Positions 8,941 to 17,378 of a stretch of 45,991 nt of DNA are shown piece by piece. Numbering within the stretch: position 1 is the first letter of the stretch; each line of letters begins with the position of its first letter. The position numbers and the translations under genes were made by a program. Origin of the DNA: Nitrososphaerota archaeon (GTDB lineage: Archaea > Thermoproteota > Nitrososphaeria > Nitrososphaerales > Nitrosopumilaceae); the NCBI GenBank assembly GCA_028867275.1, contig JAGWGU010000007.1:1-45991 (forward strand). The letters run 5' to 3'. Below the pieces are notes generated by a model, which was given only the letters and a program-made list of their open reading frames with translations, had not been told where the DNA came from and ran no database searches.

Positions 8941-10605
8941 TTACATTAAAGCTTGTGATGCTTCATGCATCATCTGGCTCTTTGCACAGCCAGCTGCAAG
9001 CTCATCACCTGAGCCTCTTCTCATGATTCCTCTATAGAGGCCATCTTCGAGTTTTACTCCAACTCGCTTCTCCCATTCTTCTACAGATATAGAATATTTC
9101 TTTTGAATTCTGTCTCTATACCATTCTGGAATTACATTAAATGCGCAGAATGGAACAATTCTCAAGTCTGGAGTAAGGTAGTGTATATCACATCTCTGAA
9201 GTCTTTCAAGATCTTCGTTATATTTGTCTTGGAAGTGCATCATGCCCAAGAACAAGCCTTTGACATGCCATGAACCTACAGAATTAAATGATCTCTTCAT
9301 CAAAATGCTACCGAACATCTTTGCAAGGTCAAGGCCTGCTGGCTGTTTCTTTTTATCAATAAAGCTTGAAAGTTTTCTTACTACTTCGAGCATTGTGAAA
9401 TACTTGTTCTTTCCAGACTTGATTTCCTCTGCCTTGTCTTCAAAGAGTTCTAACATTCCTTGAATGTCTGCAAATCTTGTCAATGGGACAAACTTCTTTG
9501 TCTCTGCGTCTTCAAAGATGTATGTACCTGCACCACATGCAAAGTGAATTGAGAGTTCATACTTTGGTTTGCTAGAGAATGCTTCAATTACATTTGTTAG
9601 AGGCATGCAACTTGGAACTGGGAACCAGTCATCTACTGTTACTTCTCCATTTGTCTGTTCTTCAATTCTTTGTATACAATCTGGAATTGTGATTCTGTAT
9701 TTTTCACGTTCTTTCTTGCCCATTCTTCCAGTCAGTGATACTGGTTGGAAGTTTACTGCATGGACAACATCCAGGTTCTTTTGAGCATATCTAATTATTG
9801 GACCTAATTCATGGTCATTGATTGATTTGATGACTGTCGGAACAAATACTACAGTGGTTCCTGTCTTTCTTGCACTCTCTAATGCATATGGAATTTCCCA
9901 GTGATTCTTTGGATTGGTTCTTGGTGTAACACCGTCAAAGCTGAGATACAAATTATTGACACCTGCGAGTCTTACCTCTCTCATTGCTTCTGGGTCTAGT
10001 GCAAATCTTATTCCGTTTGTGTTCATCTGGATATGATCAACACCTTCTTCCTTCATTATTTTGATAACATCAACAATGTCTTCTCTGAGCATTGGTTCTC
10101 CGCCAGTAATCTGCATAGAGTTTCCTGGAATGGGTCTTTCTGCTTTTAGTGTCTTCATCATTGCTCTTACTTGGTCTTGTGATGGTTCATACATGTACGC
10201 ACCTTCTAGTCCCTTCTTCACATAGAAGAAGCAATACCAGCATGTCAAATCACATCTGTTTGTAACTATCATGTTTGCAAGTCCACTGTGTGACAAGTGA
10301 TTAGAGCACAGACCACAGTTGTTAGGGCATGAACATTTGTCAATCATTACGTTTGGAGCATGTGCACCCTTGCCGTCAATCCAGTAGGTACTGAATTTTT
10401 TATACATGTCATAAGAGCCAAAATAGAGTTCTTCACATTCACCATGTGTTGGACAAGTCTTTGTCATGAAGACCTTGCCATCTCTCTCAAATACCTCTGC
10501 ATCAAGTATCATATTACATTCAGGACAGATACTCTGGGTAAATCTTATAGTGGATTTCTTTCCTAGAGTAGGAGTCTTTTGATTAGATATCTGAATTAGT
10601 TCCAT
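8941..10605 (-). CDS. tes: Tetraether lipid synthase homologue (radical SAM)
   Basis: The 554-residue protein carries a radical SAM CxxxCxxC (CDLTCWYC, Cys118, 122, 125) and the SAM-binding ITGGEPMLRED. Before it lie CPEC (27, 30), CPTHGEC (51-57) and CSCPNNCGLC (91-100), and after it SCMPL, ACGAG and a PFCAFN region. Such extra cysteines for auxiliary iron-sulfur centres plus an N-terminal rubredoxin-like knuckle are the layout of the Tes family. Tes joins phytanyl chains of two archaeal diether lipids to make membrane-spanning GDGT. Nitrososphaerota depend on GDGT membranes, so the assignment fits the organism. The start ATG at 10605 lies in a 130-bp gap divergent from the trmB-like gene. 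Function in this organism is inferred from family membership. Confidence 0.87.
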   Translation of the reverse strand: MELIQISNQKTPTLGKKSTIRFTQSICPECNMILDAEVFERDGKVFMTKTCPTHGECEELYFGSYDMYKKFSTYWIDGKGAHAPNVMIDKCSCPNNCGLCSNHLSHSGLANMIVTNRCDLTCWYCFFYVKKGLEGAYMYEPSQDQVRAMMKTLKAERPIPGNSMQITGGEPMLREDIVDVIKIMKEEGVDHIQMNTNGIRFALDPEAMREVRLAGVNNLYLSFDGVTPRTNPKNHWEIPYALESARKTGTTVVFVPTVIKSINDHELGPIIRYAQKNLDVVHAVNFQPVSLTGRMGKKEREKYRITIPDCIQRIEEQTNGEVTVDDWFPVPSCMPLTNVIEAFSSKPKYELSIHFACGAGTYIFEDAETKKFVPLTRFADIQGMLELFEDKAEEIKSGKNKYFTMLEVVRKLSSFIDKKKQPAGLDLAKMFGSILMKRSFNSVGSWHVKGLFLGMMHFQDKYNEDLERLQRCDIHYLTPDLRIVPFCAFNVIPEWYRDRIQKKYSISVEEWEKRVGVKLEDGLYRGIMRRGSGDELAAGCAKSQMMHEASQALM

Positions 10606-10701
10606 ATCTTATACGCATATCTTAGGAGATAGTATTTAATCCATTTCCTACAAGACACCAGATGAATAGGTAGATCATCCCTCACAGAAAACCGATTCTA
10701 G

Positions 10702-10712
10702 ACATATATATC
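10702..10712 (+). promoter_or_regulatory. TATA box for the TrmB-like gene
   Basis: The sequence acatatatatc is centred about 29 bp before the TTG codon at 10736. With the normal archaeal TATA-to-start distance of about 25-30 bp, transcription would begin at or just before that codon, so the message would be leaderless. This supports TTG as the true start. Confidence 0.6.
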
Positions 10713-10735
10713 AAAAGAGCCCCGATCATATCACA

Positions 10736-11515
10736 TTGAGTCTTTCTGACAAGGCAAGAAAAGCATTGGAAAAGATTGGTCTTACAAGCTATGAAATCAA
10801 GACATATTCTTCACTCTTAAAAACAGGCCCAATTACTGCATCCGATCTTAGTCAGAAATCAGGGGTGCCGTATTCAAAAATTTATGAGGTTCTAGGCACC
10901 CTAGAAGAGAAGGGGTGGATAGGCTCAGATGATTCAAGACCGACCCAATATTTTGCAAAATCTCCTGCTACAGCAATACAGACATCAAAGCAGCAACTTG
11001 AAACAGAATTTAGAAATAATGAAAACATAGTACTCAAGGAACTCACTCCGCTTTACGAGCAAAGCGGGATAAGTGAGAGACCAGATATTTGGATAATTTC
11101 AGGTGTGATAAACATTGCAACAAAGATCCTAGAGATGGTAGATTCCTGTAGAAATGAGGTCATGATTGCCATCCCCAAGGTTGCAGAAGAATTAGCAAAA
11201 GAAGCCTTGCCAAAAATCAGGCTATTGCATGACAGAGGAGTGGATATCACAATTCTAGTTTCAGAAGATGTTGAAGCTGATACGTTAAAGTCATTGTCAA
11301 GACTAGCAACGGTAAAAGTGAAGAAGGGTCTCTTTGGCGGGGGAATCATTTCTGATAAAAGATACGTAGTTTTACTGCTTGGTGAGGAGCTTGGCACTAC
11401 TGGAACAAAGGAGGCAGTTGCCATATGGGCAGACCATTCTGGCTTGGCAGGCTTTGCCCGTGAATATTTTGAATATCTCTTAAAAGAATCAAAAGATGTA
11501 AAATCAAGTAGGTAA
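10736..11515 (+). CDS. TrmB-family transcriptional regulator
   Basis: This 259-residue protein has an N-terminal winged helix (ALEKIGLTSYEIKTYSSLLKTGPITASDLSQKSGVPYSKIYEVLGTLEEKGW, residues about 9-60, quoted here only as a location). The helix-turn-helix ASDLSQKSGVPYSKIYEVL is the hallmark of TrmB proteins. The C-terminal part (about 105-250) is the PLD-like sensor domain type, without a clear maltose-binding TrmBL1 module. TrmB proteins control sugar or central-carbon genes and bind effectors through the C-terminus. It starts at TTG with a good TATA box upstream and is followed after 10 bp by the DtxR-type gene, so the two regulators are likely co-transcribed. Confidence 0.87.
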   Translation: MSLSDKARKALEKIGLTSYEIKTYSSLLKTGPITASDLSQKSGVPYSKIYEVLGTLEEKGWIGSDDSRPTQYFAKSPATAIQTSKQQLETEFRNNENIVLKELTPLYEQSGISERPDIWIISGVINIATKILEMVDSCRNEVMIAIPKVAEELAKEALPKIRLLHDRGVDITILVSEDVEADTLKSLSRLATVKVKKGLFGGGIISDKRYVVLLLGEELGTTGTKEAVAIWADHSGLAGFAREYFEYLLKESKDVKSSR

Positions 11516-11525
11516 GATATCATTC

Positions 11526-11966
11526 ATGGAAGATCAAGAAGTCTTGTTTGTTGGAACTGCCGAGGCAGAACATGTTGAGATGTATCTCAAAGCAATATGG
11601 CACATCAAGGAAGGTGGAGATCCTGTAAAAATTAGTACCATTGCTAAGATGCTAAATGTAAGACAGCCAAGTGTAGTGCAGATGCTAAAAAAACTAAATG
11701 AATCAAAACTTGTAAATTATAACAAAAGCGGAGTCTCGCTTACTAAAAATGGTGAAGAGATAGGCTCCAACATGATGCGAAATAGTAGACTGCTTGAGGT
11801 ACTCATGGACAGTGCTCTAAAGGTAGACATTGACGAGGAGATGGTTTGCGGCATTGAACACCACATGAATGCACAATTCACAGATGCACTATGTACAATG
11901 CTCAAACATCCGAGAAAATGCCCACACAATCATGACATTCCACGCGGAAACTGTTGCAAGAACTGA
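11526..11966 (+). CDS. DtxR/MntR-type metal-dependent regulator
   Basis: The 146-residue protein has a winged helix in which VKISTIAKMLNVRQPSVVQM (about 38-57) is the recognition element, after EHVEMYLKAIWHI that matches the DtxR N-terminus. The dimerisation/metal domain contains EMVCGIEHHM, the C-x2-E-H set used for the primary metal site in DtxR and IdeR. There is no SH3-like third domain, so it is MntR-sized. The tail is unusual: KCPHNHDIPRGNCCKN adds three cysteines and two histidines. It likely represses iron or manganese uptake genes when metal is bound. It lies 10 bp behind the TrmB-like gene and 40 bp before a small Cys-rich gene. Confidence 0.88.
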   Translation: MEDQEVLFVGTAEAEHVEMYLKAIWHIKEGGDPVKISTIAKMLNVRQPSVVQMLKKLNESKLVNYNKSGVSLTKNGEEIGSNMMRNSRLLEVLMDSALKVDIDEEMVCGIEHHMNAQFTDALCTMLKHPRKCPHNHDIPRGNCCKN

Positions 11967-11974
11967 TTGAAATA

Positions 11975-11984
11975 AGTTATATCA
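11975..11984 (+). promoter_or_regulatory. TATA box for small Cys-rich gene
   Basis: The sequence agttatatca ends 22 bp before the ATG at 12007, with its centre about 27 bp upstream. This is the expected spacing for a leaderless message starting at the small Cys-rich gene. Confidence 0.5.
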
Positions 11985-12006
11985 GAGAGATGACACATAA
12001 AACCAA

Positions 12007-12162
12007 ATGACTTGTTTTTGCGGCTGTGAAACTTTTGTCAAAGACAGTAATGGATTCAAAGTGGGTTGCGTAAAATGCAGTCATGGTGCACAGAACCATG
12101 AACAAAGCTTCAAGCTAAAACCACTAGAAGAAGGAGCCCAAAAGAGAGGCTCATTATCCTAA
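12007..12162 (+). CDS. Small Cys-rich, probably zinc-binding protein, 51 residues
   Basis: The ATG at 12007 opens a 51-codon frame ending in TAA at 12160-12162. The product starts MTCFCGCETF and continues GCVKCSH, giving five cysteines in CxCxC and CxxC arrangements, then NHEQSF and a polar tail. This is a plausible single zinc-ribbon or metal-binding knuckle. A TATA-like box sits about 27 bp upstream, and the frame ends 2 bp before the convergent yjbQ stop, as expected for a real gene in a compact genome. It follows a metal-responsive DtxR-type regulator, so a role in metal handling is possible but unproven. I do not recognise the family. Confidence 0.72.
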   Translation: MTCFCGCETFVKDSNGFKVGCVKCSHGAQNHEQSFKLKPLEEGAQKRGSLS

Positions 12163-12164
12163 AC

Positions 12165-12584
12165 TCATTCTCCTATCACTTTAACAAGAACACGTTTTGG
12201 TCTCTTGCCGTCAAATTCTCCATAAAAGATCTGCTCCCATGGACCAAAATCAAGTTGGCCTTTGGTTATGGCCACTACAACCTCTCTTCCCATTACTTGC
12301 CTTTTGAGATGAGCATCGGCATTGTCTTCTCCTGTCTTGTTGTGTTGGTAGTGTGATGTTGGTTCGTGTGGTGCAATCTCTTCTAGCCACCTTTCATAGT
12401 CTTGATGCAATCCACTTTCATTGTCATTGATAAAGACACTTGCAGTAATGTGCATGGCGTTGATCAGACAAAGGCCTTCTTTTATGCCACTTTTCTGAAT
12501 TATTTTTCTTACCTCTGGTGTTATGTTTACAAATCCCCGCCTTGATGGAACAGTGTATGTAAGATATTCAGTAATTGATTTCAT
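12165..12584 (-). CDS. yjbQ: YjbQ/UPF0047 family protein
   Basis: The 139-residue protein matches the YjbQ family over its full length. [10 protein letters not shown] near the start is followed by [23 protein letters not shown] (about 37-59), which holds a family histidine, then SHYQHN with the [15 protein letters not shown] motif and [16 protein letters not shown] near the end. Members form trimers with a conserved His/Asp metal site. Some have a thiamin-phosphate synthase side activity, but the main role is not settled. It is convergent with the small Cys-rich gene. Identification is firm; function is not. Confidence 0.92.
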   Translation of the reverse strand: MKSITEYLTYTVPSRRGFVNITPEVRKIIQKSGIKEGLCLINAMHITASVFINDNESGLHQDYERWLEEIAPHEPTSHYQHNKTGEDNADAHLKRQVMGREVVVAITKGQLDFGPWEQIFYGEFDGKRPKRVLVKVIGE

Positions 12585-12756
12585 GATAACAATAGAGTTA
12601 GTTACTGATAAAAATCCAGTGCAGGCTCAGAACTCAAGATCCTTCTCATCAAGTCAAAGGGATTTGGTCATCAACGCCTGCAACCAAACAACTTTGTTTG
12701 TTCCTACTTGAGTCTTTCAAGAAGCTTGATAAAAGGCGAGAGCATTGTTTACACAA

Positions 12757-13182
12757 ATGGTAGCAATAGATGCAACGTGTTCTCTTGAAAGTTTTAGGAA
12801 GTTTGTAATCCTGAGCACTTGTAACTCATTTATTCCTGAAAGTTACCTAGAGGATTACGAAGTGTTCCCGGAACGTGAGGCATCGCCTGGCCCAATTTAC
12901 GTAGAGGCTGCAGACAAGGTTACTCTGAAAAAGATTCGGGACATGACTTTTGTGAATGCAAAAGAAGTGCTTGGCATAATATACTCGTCAAAAAGCGGTA
13001 ATACGAATCTAAAGTGGAGGCAGGTAAGAAGAAACACGGGCAAAGTAATGGGGGAGGCCTCAACCAATACGCTTGTTAACTTGACCGAATCTGGTGTCCT
13101 GACACAGGAATGGGTCCAGAATTACTTGAGAAAAAAGGCAGAAGAAAAGAAAGAAGTCAAGACTGACGAGTTGACAAACTAG
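12757..13182 (+). CDS. Unknown conserved-looking protein, 141 residues
   Basis: I do not recognise this family. Taking ATG at 12757 gives 141 residues starting MVAIDATCSLESFRKF; a TTG at 12745 would add four residues. A TATA-like ttgataaaag at 12726-12735 lies about 26 bp upstream of the ATG and favours the shorter form. The middle (YVEAADKVTLKKIRDMTFVNAKE region) looks mixed alpha/beta, and the last 25 residues are Lys/Glu-rich. No membrane segment or metal motif is visible. It is followed by a T-rich run and then pelota, 41 bp downstream on the same strand. Codon usage is like its neighbours, so it is very likely translated. Confidence 0.75.
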   Translation: MVAIDATCSLESFRKFVILSTCNSFIPESYLEDYEVFPEREASPGPIYVEAADKVTLKKIRDMTFVNAKEVLGIIYSSKSGNTNLKWRQVRRNTGKVMGEASTNTLVNLTESGVLTQEWVQNYLRKKAEEKKEVKTDELTN

Positions 13183-13185
13183 ATT

Positions 13186-13202
13186 ACTTTTCTTTTTTAT
13201 TA
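13186..13202 (+). terminator. T-rich transcription stop
   Basis: Directly after the stop codon at 13180-13182, the sequence ttacttttcttttttat supplies clustered T residues on the plus strand. Oligo-T tracts are sufficient terminators for archaeal RNA polymerase. Read-through into pelota is still possible. Confidence 0.4.
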
Positions 13203-13223
13203 TAGTTCCACAAAGGTATTAGA

Positions 13224-14276
13224 TTGATCATTAAAAAGATAGACGATAATACAGTTGCCCTGATACCGGAGGAATCAGATGATCTCTTTACACTACGTCG
13301 TGTCATAGGCAGAGGGGACAGAATAATTGGTGACACATCAAGGGCTGTCAAACAAGAAAAGGATTTTTCAAGACCCGATAAGGGAGAAAGGGTCAAGATT
13401 CGCATAGCACTCGATGTTGAAAAAATTTCTATTGACGAAGTGGTAGACAGATTAAGGGTCCAGGGCACCATATCAGAATCAGACAATCCATCAGTAAGCA
13501 AAGGATCACATCATTCACTGACATTAAAAATTGGCGATGCTGTTACTCTAATTAAAAAAAATTGGAGCGATATTGAGCAAAAGTTGATCTTTGGAAAAAA
13601 AGATCATGGTGCATTTCTTCTTGTTGCAATAGACACTACAGACTGCGGCTTGGGAAGATTAAGTGGTACACATCTCAAACTTTTACCAAACATGTACTCT
13701 GGTGCAAGTGGAAAGAGATACAAGTCCAAATTTAATATCCAAGATTTTTTCAAGGATGTCCAGAGTGCAATTTCGACATTGATAAGAGATGAAGATAGTA
13801 TAGTAATATTTGGACCAGGCGAGACCAAGAAGAGATTGGGGAATTTTCTTGCAGAGATTCCGTCTATCAAAGGACACAAGGTACAGGTGGTGGATGGAAT
13901 AGATTCTTCAGGGGAGGATGGGATTTACACTTTTATAAAATCAGACATCATGAAGCAGACACTTGATACCAGCAAGATTGCAAAGGTATCTGCCATACTA
14001 GATGAAACCATGGCAAGGGCCAACAAGAAGAGTAACAAGTTTACTATGGGCTTTGATGAGACTGCAAAGGCAAATGAGATTGGTGCAGTAGAGTCTCTTG
14101 TATTTTCAGACAAGATCTTTGAAAAACAAGATGAAGACAAAATAATAGAGTTTCTCAACCAGGTCGAATCAAAAGGAGTCGAGGTGTACGCAGTGGATTC
14201 TACCACGGATGCTGGGTTACGGGTTTCGTCTCTTGGAGGAGTTATTTCGCTTCTTAGGTTTGCTCCCCAAAGTTGA
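13224..14276 (+). CDS. pelA: Pelota/Dom34 ribosome rescue factor
   Basis: This 350-residue protein is full length for archaeal pelota. The N-terminal Sm-like domain carries DDLFTLRRVIGRGDRI and the DKGERVKIRIALDVEKI stretch. The central eRF1-like domain has HGAFLLVAIDTTDCGLGRL, and the C-terminal domain ends with GVEVYAVDSTTDAGLRVSSLGG, a typical pelota ending. There is no GGQ, as expected, so it does not hydrolyse peptidyl-tRNA itself. With aRF1-like partner ABCE1 or EF1A it splits stalled ribosomes in no-go and non-stop decay. It starts at TTG (13224). The final 60 bp overlap the convergent cutA gene. Confidence 0.95.
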   Translation: MIIKKIDDNTVALIPEESDDLFTLRRVIGRGDRIIGDTSRAVKQEKDFSRPDKGERVKIRIALDVEKISIDEVVDRLRVQGTISESDNPSVSKGSHHSLTLKIGDAVTLIKKNWSDIEQKLIFGKKDHGAFLLVAIDTTDCGLGRLSGTHLKLLPNMYSGASGKRYKSKFNIQDFFKDVQSAISTLIRDEDSIVIFGPGETKKRLGNFLAEIPSIKGHKVQVVDGIDSSGEDGIYTFIKSDIMKQTLDTSKIAKVSAILDETMARANKKSNKFTMGFDETAKANEIGAVESLVFSDKIFEKQDEDKIIEFLNQVESKGVEVYAVDSTTDAGLRVSSLGGVISLLRFAPQS

Positions 14277-14573
14277 CTCTTCAAGCCATTTCATGTATGG
14301 TATATTAGTATCATCCATCTTGAGTTCTACAATTTCTGGTACCTGATATGGATGAGACTTTGCTATCTCTTCTTTGAGTTTTTGTTTTGATTTTATAGTA
14401 GTTTTAAAAAGTGCTAAAAATTCTCCAGCATCTTTAATCTTGCCTTTCCATGAATAAATAGAGTTTATTTTGACATAGTTCACACAAGCTGCCAATTTTT
14501 TTTCTACCACAACATGTGCTACTCTAGAAATTGATTTTTTATCAGGATATGTTGAAACTATGATAATTCCCAT
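14217..14573 (-). CDS. cutA: CutA1 divalent-ion tolerance protein
   Basis: From ATG at 14573 the product is 118 residues, MGIIIVSTYPDKKSISRVAH, which is the normal CutA start; a longer in-frame start at 14612 adds 13 residues that CutA proteins lack. KLAACVNYVKINSIYSWKGKI carries the conserved AAC and Tyr-x-W-x-G-K motif. SHPYQVPEIVELKM and YMKWLEEST complete the family signature. CutA forms very stable trimers with ferredoxin-like folds and is linked to copper tolerance. The C-terminal 18 residues are basic and Asn/Lys-rich, past the usual end, and overlap pelota by 60 bp. Only 44 bp separate its start from the divergent protease gene. Confidence 0.92.
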   Translation of the reverse strand: MGIIIVSTYPDKKSISRVAHVVVEKKLAACVNYVKINSIYSWKGKIKDAGEFLALFKTTIKSKQKLKEEIAKSHPYQVPEIVELKMDDTNIPYMKWLEESTLGSKPKKRNNSSKRRNP

Positions 14574-14617
14574 AGCAACTGATAAATTTGCCCTGACTAA
14601 AAAGAGTATCAATTAAT

Positions 14618-15820
14618 TTGGCTTTTGAATTTTTGACGCACAATTCTATTATCTATGTTTTGATTGCATGGGTTGTAGTATTTACAGTTGCAAAGATCTC
14701 AAAACTTGACAAACATGGATTTGAGATAAAGCCATACAGTTTGACTTACAAGAACCAGAATGTGCAATTGATACTCTCAAGAATTCTCAACAGAACTCAG
14801 CGTGCAACCAGAATTTTTTCCAACACAAGTGTAGTTTTGGGTTTTATAATGATGGGGGCTGCGTTTTGGTACCTTGCTTCCAACCTGTCTAACTTTTTTG
14901 TAAAGCCAGAATCATTCTCGGAGATGACAGTGCTGATACCAGGAGTTACAATCCAGTCAAGTGCAAACATTGCATATTTTCTGCTTTCAGTTCCAATTGT
15001 ACTTGTCATACACGAGGGTGCACATGGAATTGTTGCTACATTAGAAAAGATAAAGATCAAGACAGGAGGATTTGCAGTTTTTATTGCACTATTTGCAGGA
15101 TTTGTCGAGCCTGATGAGGAAGAGTTTGTCAAGGCAAAAAAAATCTCACGCCTTCGAGTAATTGGTGCAGGAGCTACATCAAATGTTTTGTTTTCATTCA
15201 TAATTGCAGGACTGTTGATATTCAATCCATCATTTGCCCTTATCATGCCAGACCCAATCAAGGGAGTATTTTATAACGCGCCCCTTGGAGTTCCAATAGT
15301 TTCAGTTACAGAAGGTTCTGGTGCTGAAAAAGCCGGACTGCAAAAAGACGACATTATAAATGCAATAGATGGAAATTCCGTCGTTCTTCCGCAGGACTTT
15401 GCCAAGATAAAATTAAAGGCTGGAGACACTGCCATGGTTTCAATAATAAGAGATGGAAAAACTATGCAGATTCCTGTTGTCACTACTCCTTCCAAGGATG
15501 ATCCGCAAAAAGGAATGCTTGGAATTTTAAGAGCAGCGCTTCCATCATACCAGCCCGTTGTTCCGTATTACATTCACTGGAGCCCTGAGGTCTTCATGTT
15601 TCTACTGTGGCTCTGGATGTTGTCATTTTTCATAGGAATATTCAACATGTTGCCATTGCCAATATTGGACGGAGGTAAGTTTGTTCATACAATAATTGAA
15701 AAGAAGGTATCTGAAAAAGTGTTAAAGGGTGCAATGCTGTCACTGTATACAGTTACGTTCATTTTGTTTGGTTTGAACATTGCACTATCAGCAATGAAGT
15801 CTGGTTTTATAACCATTTAA
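14618..15820 (+). CDS. Site-2 protease (M50) with PDZ domain
   Basis: This 400-residue membrane metalloprotease has the zinc motif HEGAH at 132-136 inside a hydrophobic segment (LLSVPIVLVIHEGAHGI) and the second ligand motif NMLPLPILDGGKF near 345. Between them lies a PDZ domain (GVPIVSVTEGSGAEKAGL to about 290). Several membrane segments are visible: at 10-28, 70-90, 118-140, 185-200 and two near the C-terminus. Enzymes of this type cut membrane-bound anti-sigma factors or other regulators within the bilayer. The start is a TTG with a TATA-like tgataaattt about 30 bp upstream. The target in this organism cannot be inferred. Confidence 0.93.
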   Translation: MAFEFLTHNSIIYVLIAWVVVFTVAKISKLDKHGFEIKPYSLTYKNQNVQLILSRILNRTQRATRIFSNTSVVLGFIMMGAAFWYLASNLSNFFVKPESFSEMTVLIPGVTIQSSANIAYFLLSVPIVLVIHEGAHGIVATLEKIKIKTGGFAVFIALFAGFVEPDEEEFVKAKKISRLRVIGAGATSNVLFSFIIAGLLIFNPSFALIMPDPIKGVFYNAPLGVPIVSVTEGSGAEKAGLQKDDIINAIDGNSVVLPQDFAKIKLKAGDTAMVSIIRDGKTMQIPVVTTPSKDDPQKGMLGILRAALPSYQPVVPYYIHWSPEVFMFLLWLWMLSFFIGIFNMLPLPILDGGKFVHTIIEKKVSEKVLKGAMLSLYTVTFILFGLNIALSAMKSGFITI

Positions 15821-15837
15821 CAAAAGATGTGTTAAGG

Positions 15838-17232
15838 TCAGTTTTGTGGCCTTGAGACAAACTTGCCATAACCAGGTTTTACAACAATCTTGAAATCCTC
15901 AGCAACTACAGTTCCGCGAACAATTGTTTTCACAGGCCATCCCTTGAGATTCCAGTCTTCGTAGACAGTATAGTCAGAAAAACCATCTATAGTTTCAGCA
16001 GACACTTTTCCCTCTTTTTTTAGATCAACTAGAACAATGTCGGCATCAGAACTTTTTTGGATTGTTCCTTTTTTGGGATACATTCCAAATATTTGCGCGG
16101 TATTAAGACTGGTCATGTTTGACAATTGCTGGAGATTTATCTTTCCCTTGTTAACTCCCTCGCTTAACAATATAGGAAGCATAGTACCCATTCCCGGAAA
16201 TCCTGCAAGAGCACTCCATATGTTTTCTCCACCCAACTTTAGGTTCAGTCTGTTTGCTACATGATCTGTTCCAATGGTATCTATTTTGCCAACTTGTATT
16301 TCATGCCAGACAGATTCCACATCGGTGGTGGAACGTATTGGAGGCATGACTTTTGCAAGATATCCTTTTTGCGATTCGTATGATAACGTCAAATAGTGTG
16401 GGCATGTTTCGACATGAATCTTGGTTCCGTTTTTCTTTTCTCCAGATATTGCATCAATTGCAGCACTAGAGCCAATATGCACAAAATAGAGATTGCAGTC
16501 ATACTTTCTTGCAATTTTAGATACAGTAGTGATCGACTTGACCTCAGATTCTGTAGGTCTACTTTGTGACCATGCCGCAAGGCCGTCCATTTTTTTCTCT
16601 TTTGCAGTCTTTATCCCACATGAACACATTTGGTAATCCTCTGCATGGACAAGAACTGTGCAATTCATGGATGCAGCTCTTTGAATTATTTTTTCAATTA
16701 TGTCAGTTGTCATCTCTACCTGCTCTTCACGCAGAAACTTTTCGCCAGGCTGCATATCCATATAGACATGGCCCACCTGTTCGCCAAGATTCATGTATAT
16801 CTTAAATGACGTTATTCCTTTACTTTTACAAAATTCCATTTCATCAATTTGGTTTTTGTGAAGTATAGAGGCATGAATTGAATAATCAACATAATGAGTC
16901 TTGGAGCTTTCAACAAGTTGTGGATCTAGATTTTTCTTGTACGAGCCACTCAGTCTGAGCATTCGCATCATTGTGGTAACCCCACCTATTGCAGCCACTT
17001 TAGATTCAGTGATAGCTGCTTCGTCAATTGGAGAATATACACCATAATGTATGTGAGGATCAATAACACCAGGAAGCGAGACCAAGCCGTCTGCTTTTAT
17101 TTTGAGATCACATTGAGGAATATCATTTGTCAGACCAACAATTTTACCTTCATCTATGACAATGTTCTTGTCCACCATTCCATTTTGAAGAATAACATGT
17201 GACCCTGTGATTACAGCATCTACGGTCATCAT
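15838..17232 (-). CDS. Dihydroorotase/hydantoinase-type amidohydrolase
   Basis: The 464-residue cyclic amidohydrolase has all binuclear metal ligands of the group. DPHIHYG holds His60 and His62, a Lys that can be carboxylated lies in SFKIYMN (about 143), and later ligands are LVHAED, YFVHIGSS and GTDHVA. The C-terminus (SSDADIVLVDLKKEG and PVKTIVRGTVV) is the small beta-sandwich shared with dihydroorotases, allantoinases and dihydropyrimidinases. In the absence of other pyrimidine genes in the window, pyrC is a likely but not unique role. It is convergent with the protease gene (18-bp gap) and lies upstream of tRNA-Ala, reading away from it. The next start codon (ATG ATG) allows either of two adjacent Mets. 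Confidence 0.85.
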   Translation of the reverse strand: MMTVDAVITGSHVILQNGMVDKNIVIDEGKIVGLTNDIPQCDLKIKADGLVSLPGVIDPHIHYGVYSPIDEAAITESKVAAIGGVTTMMRMLRLSGSYKKNLDPQLVESSKTHYVDYSIHASILHKNQIDEMEFCKSKGITSFKIYMNLGEQVGHVYMDMQPGEKFLREEQVEMTTDIIEKIIQRAASMNCTVLVHAEDYQMCSCGIKTAKEKKMDGLAAWSQSRPTESEVKSITTVSKIARKYDCNLYFVHIGSSAAIDAISGEKKNGTKIHVETCPHYLTLSYESQKGYLAKVMPPIRSTTDVESVWHEIQVGKIDTIGTDHVANRLNLKLGGENIWSALAGFPGMGTMLPILLSEGVNKGKINLQQLSNMTSLNTAQIFGMYPKKGTIQKSSDADIVLVDLKKEGKVSAETIDGFSDYTVYEDWNLKGWPVKTIVRGTVVAEDFKIVVKPGYGKFVSRPQN

Positions 17233-17305
17233 GCATTTTGCTTGAAAACCCAGTATTATTCTTTGAGTAAATGAATAAAAGCGGATGATATTCTTGATAA
17301 CAAAA

Positions 17306-17378
17306 GGGCCGGTAGTCTAGTGGTAGTGATGCCGCGTTCGCAACGCGGATGTCGGGGGTTCAAATCCCCCTCGGTCCA
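17306..17378 (+). tRNA. tRNA-Ala(CGC)
   Basis: A complete cloverleaf of 73 nt can be folded. The acceptor GGGCCGG pairs with TCGGTCC and includes G3-U70, the alanine identity element. The anticodon stem is CCGCG/CGCGG with loop TTCGCAA, giving anticodon CGC. The T arm is GGGGG-TTCAAAT-CCCCC and the discriminator is A. The CCA end is not encoded. No intron is present. Confidence 0.95.

Noticed and set aside
14574-14612. Longer start for CutA
   Set aside because: The extra 13 residues are outside the family's usual N-terminus and the ATG at 14573 fits the MGIIIVSTYPD start.
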